DNA of 19,641 nucleotides from Pseudomonadota bacterium (GTDB lineage Bacteria > Pseudomonadota > Gammaproteobacteria > Steroidobacterales > Steroidobacteraceae), in contig JAJXYU010000094.1 in assembly GCA_021780395.1 (NCBI GenBank), forward strand, positions 1 to 19,641. The letters are read 5' to 3'. How positions within the stretch are numbered: the first letter of the stretch is position 1; each line of letters starts with the position of its first letter. The notes under the pieces are model-generated. The model was not told the origin of the DNA. It was given only the letters and a program-made list of their open reading frames with translations, and ran no database searches. Below are positions 7,293 through 14,633 of this stretch, in pieces. A program made the translations under genes and the position numbers.

Positions 7293-7640
7293 ATGAACGC
7301 CAGACCCCTTCAGTCCAGCGTGGGTGGCGCACGGTGTTCGAACTGTCGCCGGCCCGCTCGGGATTGCGTGTGCCCACGCGGCGTCCCGGGTGCCGCCGGA
7401 CCGCCCCGGCCGCGGGTCGGGCGAGCGACCCAGGGCCGCGCCGGGAAGGGCGTGACCACCGTCAGCGGCCTGCCGTTGTCGCCAGCGGAGCTCGATGCGC
7501 TCGCCGCGCAGCTTAAGAAGCTGTGCGGCTCCGGCGGGACCGTGCGCGACGGAGTGATCGAGATCCAGGGCGAGCATCGGGAACGCATCGTCGCGGAACT
7601 CGTGAAGCTCGGCTGGCCGGCGAAACGGTCCGGCGGGTGA
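7293..7640 (+). CDS. yciH: SUI1/eIF1-family translation factor YciH with N-terminal four-cysteine motif
   Basis: The C-terminal half is a typical bacterial eIF1/SUI1 domain: GKGVTTVSGLPLSPAELDAL at 51–70, then AAQLKKLCGSGGTVRDGVIE and IQGEHRERIVAELVKLGW up to about 108. Bacterial YciH binds the small ribosomal subunit near the P site and influences initiation. The N-terminal half differs from E. coli YciH: it has C15, C18, C25 and C27 (CSNCRRPARDCVC), which looks like a small zinc-binding knuckle, followed by a Pro/Gly/Arg-rich linker. I use the ATG at 7293 (115 residues) because a -10-like box overlaps the ATG at 7284. The gene ends 4 bp before the secreted HtrA gene. The zinc role is inference. 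Confidence 0.88.
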   Translation: MNARPLQSSVGGARCSNCRRPARDCVCPRGVPGAAGPPRPRVGRATQGRAGKGVTTVSGLPLSPAELDALAAQLKKLCGSGGTVRDGVIEIQGEHRERIVAELVKLGWPAKRSGG

Positions 7641-7644
7641 ACGC

Positions 7645-10515
7645 GTGAGGCGCCGCGCAGGGATGCTCGCGATCGCCGCCTCGGCCGCGATCGCGGTCGC
7701 CGCGCATGCCGCGCCGCGCTGCGGGTGCGCTGCGCCGACCGGCGATGCCGAGGATCGGTGGGCGCGGACGCTCGCGCGGATCTCCTCGGGCGTCGTGTCG
7801 ATCCAGATCGACGTGCCGCGTGCGTTCGACACCGAATGGAACGAGACCGCGCAGGCCACCGGCTTCGTGATCGACGCGAAGCGCGGCCTGATCCTCACCA
7901 ACCGGCACGTCGTGACGCCGGGACCGGTCGTCGCCCAGGCGATCTTCGAAAATCGCGAGGAAGTGCCGCTGTATCCGGTCTACCGCGATCCCGTGCACGA
8001 CTTCGGCATCTTCCGCTACGACCCGAAGAAGCTGCACTACATCACACCGGCGCAATTGCCGCTCGACCCGGCCGGCGCGGTGATCGGGCGCGAGATCCGG
8101 GTCGTCGGCAACGATGCGGGCGAACAGCTGTCGATCCTCGCCGGCACGCTCGCGCGGCTCGACCGCGCGGCGCCGGACTACGGGTACGGTAAGTACAACG
8201 ATTTCAACACGTTCTACTATCAGGCGGCGTCGAGCACGTCGGGCGGCTCCTCCGGCTCTCCGGTGATCGACATCCACGGACGCGTCGTCGCGCTGAATGC
8301 GGGCGGCGCGACCGGCACCGCGGCCAGCTTCTATTTCCCGTTGCCGGCGGTGGTGCGCGCGCTGAAGTACATCGACGCGGGCGAACCCGTGCCGCGCGGC
8401 ACCCTCGAGACCGTGTTCCAGTACACGCCGTACGACGAGCTGAACCGACTCGGCCTCGACGCGACGACGGAAGCGCGCATCCGCCGCGAATTCCCGCAAC
8501 TGACCGGAATGCTGGTCGTCCACGACGTGCAGCCGGGTTCGCAGGCGGCGCAGTTCCTGCAACCGGGCGACATCCTGCTGTCGATCGACGGCAAGCCGAT
8601 CCCCGAGTTCTTCTCGCTGGAAAAGAGGCTCGACGATCACGTCGGCCGGCCGGTCCGCGTCGAGGTGGAGCGCGGCGGCGCGCGTCTCGCGCGCACGCTC
8701 ACGGTCGTCGACCTGAATTCGATCACACCGGACGAGTACGTGGAGTTCGGCGACGCGGTCGTGAACCCGTTGTCCTATCAGGAAGCCCGCAGCTTCCATC
8801 TGCCGATCCGGGGCATCTTCGTCGCGGATCCTGGCTACGTGTTCGCGAGCGCAGGCATTCCGCGAGCGGCCCTGATCACCCGTTTCGACGGGCGTCGGGT
8901 CGACGATCTCGCGCAATTCACCGCCGTGCTCGCGACGCTCGCCGACGGGCAGCGGGCGACGGTGCGCTACGTGACCCTGCAAAACCCGCGTGCGTCCGAA
9001 CTCAAGGCGATCCGGATGGACCGGCGATGGTTCCCGGCGCGCGACTGTACCCGCGACGACCGATTGGGAACCTGGGTGTGCCGGCGGCTCGCGCCGGGTC
9101 CGGCGCCGCAGCCGCTGCGTCCGGCGTCCACGCGGTTCGTGCGCACCGGGAATCCGTTGATCGATCGGCTGGCGCCGTCGCTGGTCGCGGTGAACTTCGA
9201 CATGCCGTACTCGGTGTCGGGCGTCACCGAGCGCCACTATCACGGGACCGGCGTGATCGTCGACGCGAAGCGTGGATTGATCGTCACCGACCGCAACACC
9301 GTGCCGGTCGCGCTCGGCGACGTGCGCATCACGTTCGCGAACACCGTCGAAGTGCCCGGCAAGGTCGTGTTCATCCATCCGCTGCACGATCTTGCGGTGA
9401 TTTCCTACGATCCGAAGCTGATCGGCGATACGCCGGTGCGGGCGGCGCGCTTCGATCGCCGACCGCTGAAGGCGGGCGACAACGTCTGGGTCGTCGGCCA
9501 GCGCGGCGATTCGCGGATCCTGTCGCAGGAGACCGAGGTGTCGGGTCTCGACGTCCTCTCGTTCCCGCTGTCCCGGACCCTGCGTTTCCGTGACAGCGAC
9601 ATCGAAGTCGTGAACCTCGTGAATCCGCCGAGCGATTACGACGGCGTGATCGCCGATCGACGCGGCGACGTCCGGGCGCTGTGGTCGAGTTTCGCGTACG
9701 ACACCCCGCAGGGCATCGCGCAGGCGAATCACGGGATCCCGGCCGGAATCGTCGAGGAGATGATCCACGACATCGAGCAGCATCGACCGATCCATTCGCT
9801 GGACACGGAATTCGGGGTCGATTCGCTCGCCGACGCCCGCAGACTCGGCCTCACGGACGCGTGGGTACGACGGTTCGAGGCGCATGCGCAGCAGCGGCGC
9901 CAGGTCCTCGTCGTCCAGCGGGTCGCCGCGGGATCCCCCGAGGCGAACCAGTTGCAGCCCGGCGACCTGCTGCTCGCGATCGACGGGCGCGTCGTGAATC
10001 GGTTCCGGGAGGTCGAGCGCGCGGTACAGAAGACCCAAGTCCAGGTCACGATCTGGCGCGACGGCGCGGCGAGAACGCTGTCGATGGCCCCGGTCGCGCT
10101 CTGGGGCCGCGGGATCGATCGGGTGCTGTTGTGGGCGGGCGCGACGCTGCAGGCGCCGTATCGGGCGCTCGCGATACAACGTGGCATTGCGCACCGCGGC
10201 GTCTTCGTGTCGTTTTTCTATTTCGGATCGCCGGCCGCGCACTACGGCCTGTTCCCGGGACGGCGGATCACCGAGGTCGACGGCCACCCGGTCGCGAACC
10301 TCGACGCCTTCATCCACGCGGTCGTCGGCCAGCCGGACCGGTCGTCGGTGCGCCTGAAGACCGTCTCCTGGAACGGCGAGGTCGCCGTGATCACCCTGAA
10401 GCGCGACGATCACTACTGGCCGGCCTACGAACTGATCCGCCAGGCCGACGGAAACTGGCGTCGGATCGATCTCGATGCGCTCGGTGCCCGCGCGTCGCAG
10501 CGGCCGCCCGGGTGA
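7645..10515 (+). CDS. secreted tandem HtrA/Deg serine protease with a degenerate second protease domain (NMA111/Deg7-like layout)
   Basis: A 956-residue trypsin-like protein. It begins with a Sec-type signal (VRRRAGMLAI, hydrophobic core, probable cleavage after AHA at about 20–22), so it should act in the periplasm. Protease domain 1 (about 40–245) has a complete triad: H88 (TNRHVV), D119 (PVHDFGI) and S203 in SGGSSGSPVID. Two PDZ-like domains follow (about 287–355, containing QPGDILLSIDGKPI; and about 388–450). Residues 505–705 repeat the protease fold (GTGVIVDAKRGLIVTDRN parallels GFVIDAKRGLILTNRH), but His is N551, Asp is kept (D582) and the serine loop is lost (about Y665). Two more PDZ-like domains end the protein (about 752–815 and 850–918). 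The repeat order and the SGGSSGSP serine loop match yeast NMA111 and plant Deg7. GTG 7645 is preferred because it supplies the positive n-region of the signal. Confidence 0.85.
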   Translation: MRRRAGMLAIAASAAIAVAAHAAPRCGCAAPTGDAEDRWARTLARISSGVVSIQIDVPRAFDTEWNETAQATGFVIDAKRGLILTNRHVVTPGPVVAQAIFENREEVPLYPVYRDPVHDFGIFRYDPKKLHYITPAQLPLDPAGAVIGREIRVVGNDAGEQLSILAGTLARLDRAAPDYGYGKYNDFNTFYYQAASSTSGGSSGSPVIDIHGRVVALNAGGATGTAASFYFPLPAVVRALKYIDAGEPVPRGTLETVFQYTPYDELNRLGLDATTEARIRREFPQLTGMLVVHDVQPGSQAAQFLQPGDILLSIDGKPIPEFFSLEKRLDDHVGRPVRVEVERGGARLARTLTVVDLNSITPDEYVEFGDAVVNPLSYQEARSFHLPIRGIFVADPGYVFASAGIPRAALITRFDGRRVDDLAQFTAVLATLADGQRATVRYVTLQNPRASELKAIRMDRRWFPARDCTRDDRLGTWVCRRLAPGPAPQPLRPASTRFVRTGNPLIDRLAPSLVAVNFDMPYSVSGVTERHYHGTGVIVDAKRGLIVTDRNTVPVALGDVRITFANTVEVPGKVVFIHPLHDLAVISYDPKLIGDTPVRAARFDRRPLKAGDNVWVVGQRGDSRILSQETEVSGLDVLSFPLSRTLRFRDSDIEVVNLVNPPSDYDGVIADRRGDVRALWSSFAYDTPQGIAQANHGIPAGIVEEMIHDIEQHRPIHSLDTEFGVDSLADARRLGLTDAWVRRFEAHAQQRRQVLVVQRVAAGSPEANQLQPGDLLLAIDGRVVNRFREVERAVQKTQVQVTIWRDGAARTLSMAPVALWGRGIDRVLLWAGATLQAPYRALAIQRGIAHRGVFVSFFYFGSPAAHYGLFPGRRITEVDGHPVANLDAFIHAVVGQPDRSSVRLKTVSWNGEVAVITLKRDDHYWPAYELIRQADGNWRRIDLDALGARASQRPPG

Positions 10516-10537
10516 TCCCCGCGCGGTGAACACGGCG

Positions 10538-11518
10538 ATGCCCGAGAACATCGACGCCGCCGTTGAAACGCTGCGCGCGGGCGGCCTCGTCGCGTTCCCG
10601 ACCGAGACCGTGTACGGCCTCGGCGCGAATGCCGCGGATCGTGCCGCGGTCGCGAAGATCTTCGCATTGAAAGGGCGTCCGTCCGATCATCCCGTGATCG
10701 TGCACATCGACGATCCGCGGCGGTTGTCGCGATGGACGCGCGAGGTGCCGGAGCCCGCGCGAGCGCTCGCGGCGCGATTCTGGCCGGGGCCGCTCACGTT
10801 GATCCTGCCGAAGTCGGACGAGGTCGACGAGGTCGTCACCGGCGGCCAGGACAGCGTCGGCATCCGCGTGCCGTCGCATCCGGTCGCGCAGCGCCTGCTG
10901 CGTGCGTTCGGCGGCGGCATCGCCGCGCCGTCGGCGAACCGTTACGGACACCTGAGTCCGACGCGAGCCGCGCACGTGCGCGAGGAGTTCGGCGACGCGG
11001 TCCCGATCGTGCTCGACGGCGGCGAATCCCAGATCGGCCTCGAGTCGACGATCGTCGCGTGTCTCGGCGACGGCGTGCGGCTGCTGCGCCCGGGGCACAT
11101 CACCCGCTCGCAGATCGCGGCGGTCGCGGGCGAACTCGTCGACAGCGGGGAGGTGCCGCGCGCGCCGGGCGATCGCAGTCTGCACTACGCGCCACGCACG
11201 CCGCTCGAGCTCGTTCCCGCTGCGCAGCTCGCCTCCCGCCTCGCGGCGACCGCGGCGCGCGGCGAGCGCGTCGGAGTCCTCGCGCGCACGCCGGCGCCGC
11301 CGGATCGCCCCTCGGGGGTCGTCTGGCTCGAGATCGCCGCCGACGCGCGGGCCTATGCCCACGACCTCTACGACCGCTTGCGCACGCTCGATCATGCCGG
11401 CTGCGCCCGGATCCTGGTCGAGACACCGCCGCGGGAGGAATCCTGGAGCGCGGTCAACGACCGCCTGCGGCGCGCCTGTGGTCTCGGCGGGCGCGCGATC
11501 GAACCCGGAGCCGACTGA
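10538..11518 (+). CDS. L-threonylcarbamoyladenylate synthase, long Sua5 type
   Basis: Makes threonylcarbamoyl-AMP from threonine, bicarbonate and ATP for the t6A37 modification of tRNAs that read ANN codons. The YrdC-like domain (about 1–200) shows GGLVAFPTETVYGLGANA at 15–32, the KGRP loop at 45–48 followed by SDHPVIVHI, FWPGPLTLIL at 81–90, IAAPSANRYG at about 128–137 and GLESTIV at 167–173. A linker with HYAPRTPLELV (216–226) leads to a C-terminal Sua5 domain (about 240–326), giving 326 residues. Gammaproteobacterial TsaC is usually the short one-domain form, so this is the Sua5/YwlC type. ATG 10538 is used; GTG 10526 in frame (adding VNTA) is possible. The stop TGA overlaps the next ATG (TGATG). 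Confidence 0.9.
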   Translation: MPENIDAAVETLRAGGLVAFPTETVYGLGANAADRAAVAKIFALKGRPSDHPVIVHIDDPRRLSRWTREVPEPARALAARFWPGPLTLILPKSDEVDEVVTGGQDSVGIRVPSHPVAQRLLRAFGGGIAAPSANRYGHLSPTRAAHVREEFGDAVPIVLDGGESQIGLESTIVACLGDGVRLLRPGHITRSQIAAVAGELVDSGEVPRAPGDRSLHYAPRTPLELVPAAQLASRLAATAARGERVGVLARTPAPPDRPSGVVWLEIAADARAYAHDLYDRLRTLDHAGCARILVETPPREESWSAVNDRLRRACGLGGRAIEPGAD

Positions 11519-12699
11519 TGCTGGAGAACTCGCCGACGGTGTTCGACCCGTCCTGGGATCCGTTCGCGCCGGATGCGATCCATCGGCTGGCGCAGCTGTA
11601 CGGCTCGCCGCTGCTCATCGTCGATGCCGAGCGCTTGCGCGAACGCTATCGACGCCTCGCGGACGCGCTGCCCGGCGTGCAGCTGCATTTCGCGCTGAAG
11701 CCGCTCCCGCACCGCGCGGTCGTCGAGGTGCTGAGGGACGAAGGCGCGTCGTTCGACCTCGCGACCAACGGCGAAGTCGACCTGGTGCGCCGCGCGAAAG
11801 TCGCGCCCGAGCGCTGCATCCACACGCATCCGATCAAGCGGGACGGTGACATCCGCACCGCCCTCGCGGCCGGGGTCGACACGTTCGTCGTCGACAATCC
11901 GGACGAGGTGCGCAAGTTCGCGAAGTACCGCGGGCAGGCCGGCCTGCTGATCCGGGTCGCGTTCCGCAACCCCGGCGCGGTCTGCGATCTCTCGCGCAAG
12001 TTCGGTTGCGATCCGGGCGAGGTCGAGGACCTGATCGGGCTCGCCGCGTCGCTCGACGTGCGCGTCCGCGGACTGTCGTTCCACGTCGGCTCCCAGGCGC
12101 CGGATCCGGCGATGCACGTCGAGGCGATCGAGGCGTGCGCCGGACTGATCGCCCGTTCGGCGGCGAACGACCTCGCGCTCGAGATCCTCGACATCGGCGG
12201 CGGGTTTCCCGCGGATTACCGCGAGCCGATGATGCCGATCGAGCGGTTCTGCGCGCCGATCCGCGCGGCGCTCGCGGCGCTGCCGTACGGGGTGCGGGCG
12301 ATCGCGGAGCCCGGCCGGACGATCGTCGCGCCGTCCGCGATCGGGGTGTCGACCGTGATGGGCCGCGCGAAGCGCGGCGACCGGTGGTGGTATTACCTGG
12401 ACGACGGGCTGTACGGTTCCTACAGCGGCCGGCTGTACGATCACGCGAACTATCCGATCGAGGCGCTGAACGGCGGCACCCAGCGGGTGCCGTCGGTGCT
12501 CGCGGGGCCGACCTGCGACAGCATCGACGTGATCGAGGAGGACATCGCGCTGCCCTTGCTCGCGATCGGCGATCGGGTCGTCGGGCGATCGATGGGTGCC
12601 TATACCTGGGCGTCGGCGTCGGATTTCAACTTCTTCCCGAAGGCGACCGTGCTCGTCGTCGACCGGGGCCGGTTGCTCGACGGGAGCGACGAGGCGTGA
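11518..12699 (+). CDS. type III PLP-dependent decarboxylase, ornithine/lysine decarboxylase-like
   Basis: A 393-residue alanine-racemase-fold PLP enzyme. K61 (HFALKPLPH) is the expected Schiff-base lysine, in place of the usual YAVKAN context. H189 (LSFHVGSQ) should stack on the cofactor, DIGGGFP at 225–231 binds phosphate, and AEPGRTIVAPS at 263–273 contains E264, the pyridine-nitrogen partner. Both acidic residues that hold the diamine end in eukaryotic ornithine decarboxylase have counterparts: D296 (YYLDDGLYGS) and D334 next to the catalytic cysteine C333 (GPTCDSIDV). This points to decarboxylation of ornithine or lysine, hence polyamine formation, but substrate cannot be fixed from sequence. 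It overlaps the upstream Sua5 stop by 1 nt and the downstream GTG start by 4 nt. Confidence 0.85.
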   Translation: MLENSPTVFDPSWDPFAPDAIHRLAQLYGSPLLIVDAERLRERYRRLADALPGVQLHFALKPLPHRAVVEVLRDEGASFDLATNGEVDLVRRAKVAPERCIHTHPIKRDGDIRTALAAGVDTFVVDNPDEVRKFAKYRGQAGLLIRVAFRNPGAVCDLSRKFGCDPGEVEDLIGLAASLDVRVRGLSFHVGSQAPDPAMHVEAIEACAGLIARSAANDLALEILDIGGGFPADYREPMMPIERFCAPIRAALAALPYGVRAIAEPGRTIVAPSAIGVSTVMGRAKRGDRWWYYLDDGLYGSYSGRLYDHANYPIEALNGGTQRVPSVLAGPTCDSIDVIEEDIALPLLAIGDRVVGRSMGAYTWASASDFNFFPKATVLVVDRGRLLDGSDEA

Positions 12700-13148
12700 C
12701 GACCGCGATCCACCGGCTCGTCGATCGATGCCGCGCGGCCGATCATCCGGCGATCGTCGCCCGGCTGCGGTCGGGCTGGGCGGTCCTCGGCGAGCGGCAG
12801 GTGTTCGCCGGCTATTGCCTGTTGTTGCCGGATCCGGTCGTGCCTCACTTGAATGCGCTCGCGAACGATGCGCGGGCGACGTTCCTCGACGACATGGCAA
12901 CGCTCGGCGATGCGCTGATCGCGGCGACCGGCGCGATTCGCATCAACTATGCGATGTTCGGGAATGCCGAACCCGCGCTGCACGCCCACCTGTTTCCCCG
13001 GTTCGGCACCGAAGCGGCGAGCACGCGCGAGCTGCAGCCCTGGGCGCTCGACTGGAATGCGGCGCCACCGTTCAGCGAAGCCGAGCACGGCGAGGTCCGG
13101 CGTCGCCTGCGCGCGCTGTTGTCGGGCGGTTCGACGCCACCGGGCTAG
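12696..13148 (+). CDS. HIT-like protein with incomplete histidine triad
   Basis: A 150-residue cytoplasmic protein resembling the histidine-triad family of nucleotide hydrolases/transferases. The core GYCLLLPDPVVPHLNAL at about 39–55 is the usual region before the long helix, and INYAMFGNAEPALHAHLFPR at 83–102 corresponds to the triad segment HxHxHxx. Here the first histidine is A94, while H96 (nucleophile position) and H98 remain. The specific reaction is unknown; nucleotide hydrolysis is possible but unproven. GTG 12696 overlaps the decarboxylase stop (GTGA), so the two genes are likely co-translated. A 24-bp gap follows before the M28 gene. Confidence 0.75.
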   Translation: MTTAIHRLVDRCRAADHPAIVARLRSGWAVLGERQVFAGYCLLLPDPVVPHLNALANDARATFLDDMATLGDALIAATGAIRINYAMFGNAEPALHAHLFPRFGTEAASTRELQPWALDWNAAPPFSEAEHGEVRRRLRALLSGGSTPPG

Positions 13149-13157
13149 ACGATCCAC

Positions 13158-13166
13158 GAGGAGAGG
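13158..13166 (+). promoter_or_regulatory. strong ribosome binding site of the M28 peptidase gene
   Basis: GAGGAGAGG lies 6 bases before ATG 13173. It is the clearest Shine–Dalgarno sequence in the window and fixes this start; most neighbouring genes depend on overlap with the preceding gene instead. Confidence 0.75.
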
Positions 13167-13172
13167 ACTGCG

Positions 13173-14633
13173 ATGCACCACCCCACAGCGATCGCTCGAA
13201 CGTTCCTCGTTGCCACCCTCGCGAGCCTCGCGGCGCTGTCGGCCCCGGTCGTTGCGTCCGACACCGCTGGCGCCGCGGCCGCGAACGCCCACGACGATCA
13301 GGTCCTCGCGGCGATCGCCGCTCAGGTCGATCCGCAGCGCGAGCGGCGGTCCCTCGAGCGGCTCGTCGGCTTCGGCACGCGCCAGAGCGCCTCCGCGACC
13401 GGCTCGGCGACCCGCGGCATCGGCGCGGCACGGCGCTGGGTGCGGGCCCGATTCGCGCACATCGCGGCTGCCTGCGGCGGCTGTCTCGAGGTCGCGAGCG
13501 TGCCACAGGTGGTCACCGGCCCGCGCTTCGCGCGCCCGACCCGCATCGTCGACGAGCTCGGGATCCAGCGCGGCCGCAGCGACCCGGACCGCGTCGTCGT
13601 GATCTCCGCGCACCTCGATTCGCGTGTGACCGACGTGATGAACGCGACCGCCGACGCGCCCGGCGCGGACGACGACGGTTCGGGCGTCGCCGCGGTGCTC
13701 GAAGCGGCCCGCGTGCTGTCGCACTACCGGTTCCCCGCGACGATCGTCTACGCGGTGCTGTCGGGCGAAGAGCAGGGCCTGTATGGCGGGAAGCTCCTCG
13801 CGGCGACCGCGATCGCGCGCGGCTGGCGCGTCGAGGCGCAGCTCAACAACGACATCATCGGCAACGTCCACGGCCAGAACGGCGTCGTCGACGATACGCA
13901 CGTGCGCGTGTTCTCCGAAGGGATGAAGAATGGCCTCGGTGCGCACGGCATCCGCGAGGTGCGCTCCAATGGCGGGGAGGTGGACAGCCCCTCGCGCAAT
14001 CTTGCCCGCTACATCGCCCGGCTCGCGCCCCGTGTGCTATGGAACTTCCACGTCCGGATGATCTACCGGACGGACCGCTTCGATCGCGGTGGCGATCAGA
14101 TCCCGATGCTCGCGGCGGGATTCCCGGCGGTGCGTTTCACGGAGGCGGTCGAGAACTACCATCGTCAGCATCAGGACGTGCGCGTCGCGGACGGAATTGC
14201 GTACGGCGACGTGCTCGCGGGCGTCGACTTCCCGTATCTTGCGCAGGTCACCCGCCTCAATGCGATCACGCTCGCGAGTCTCGCGTGGGCGCCACCCCCG
14301 CCGACCATGGTGCGGATCTCGGGCGCGGTGACGCCGAACACGCTCGTGCAGTGGTCGGCCGTGCCGTCGGCCGTCGGCTACCGCGTCTGGTGGCGTGACA
14401 CGACCGATCCGCAATGGCGGTATCGCCGCTCGGCGGGCAATCAGACCCGGCTGCTCCTGCCCGGGATCGTGATCGACGACTACTTCTTCGGCGTCGCGTC
14501 GGTCGGAGCCGACGGATTCGCGAGCCCGGTCGAGTTCCCGGGATCGGCGGGGGCGTTCTGGACGCCGAGCGCGGCCAGCAGCGCGCCGAAGTCGCGAAAC
14601 GGCGCCAGGCAGGTGGCACCGATGCACAGGTAG
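13173..14633 (+). CDS. secreted M28-family zinc peptidase with C-terminal Fn3-like domain
   Basis: A 486-residue exported metallopeptidase. It starts with a signal peptide (hydrophobic [19 protein letters not shown], cleavage near residue 29). The M28 domain (about 55–375) has the zinc ligands of aminopeptidases: H147 (ISAHLDS), D167 (GADDDGSG), the E199–E200 pair ([11 protein letters not shown]; catalytic base and ligand), D227 (NNDIIGN) and H330 or H333 (NYHRQHQDV). From about 376 to 460 a beta-rich domain ([18 protein letters not shown], later [20 protein letters not shown]) looks like fibronectin type III. The last 51 codons, from 14480, overlap the convergent YyaL-type gene; the tail [20 protein letters not shown] has no visible domain. 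The natural substrate is unknown. Confidence 0.9.
   Translation: MHHPTAIARTFLVATLASLAALSAPVVASDTAGAAAANAHDDQVLAAIAAQVDPQRERRSLERLVGFGTRQSASATGSATRGIGAARRWVRARFAHIAAACGGCLEVASVPQVVTGPRFARPTRIVDELGIQRGRSDPDRVVVISAHLDSRVTDVMNATADAPGADDDGSGVAAVLEAARVLSHYRFPATIVYAVLSGEEQGLYGGKLLAATAIARGWRVEAQLNNDIIGNVHGQNGVVDDTHVRVFSEGMKNGLGAHGIREVRSNGGEVDSPSRNLARYIARLAPRVLWNFHVRMIYRTDRFDRGGDQIPMLAAGFPAVRFTEAVENYHRQHQDVRVADGIAYGDVLAGVDFPYLAQVTRLNAITLASLAWAPPPPTMVRISGAVTPNTLVQWSAVPSAVGYRVWWRDTTDPQWRYRRSAGNQTRLLLPGIVIDDYFFGVASVGADGFASPVEFPGSAGAFWTPSAASSAPKSRNGARQVAPMHR

Noticed and set aside
10475..10537. Upstream extension of the Sua5 frame into the HtrA gene
   Set aside because: The added residues are Arg-rich and out of frame with HtrA; the family begins near the ATG at 10538.
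7513..10551. A 1012-codon minus-strand frame opposite the HtrA gene
   Set aside because: Its product is repetitive Arg/Asp/Val-rich sequence with no motif; the plus strand carries a full signal peptide, catalytic triad and PDZ domains.
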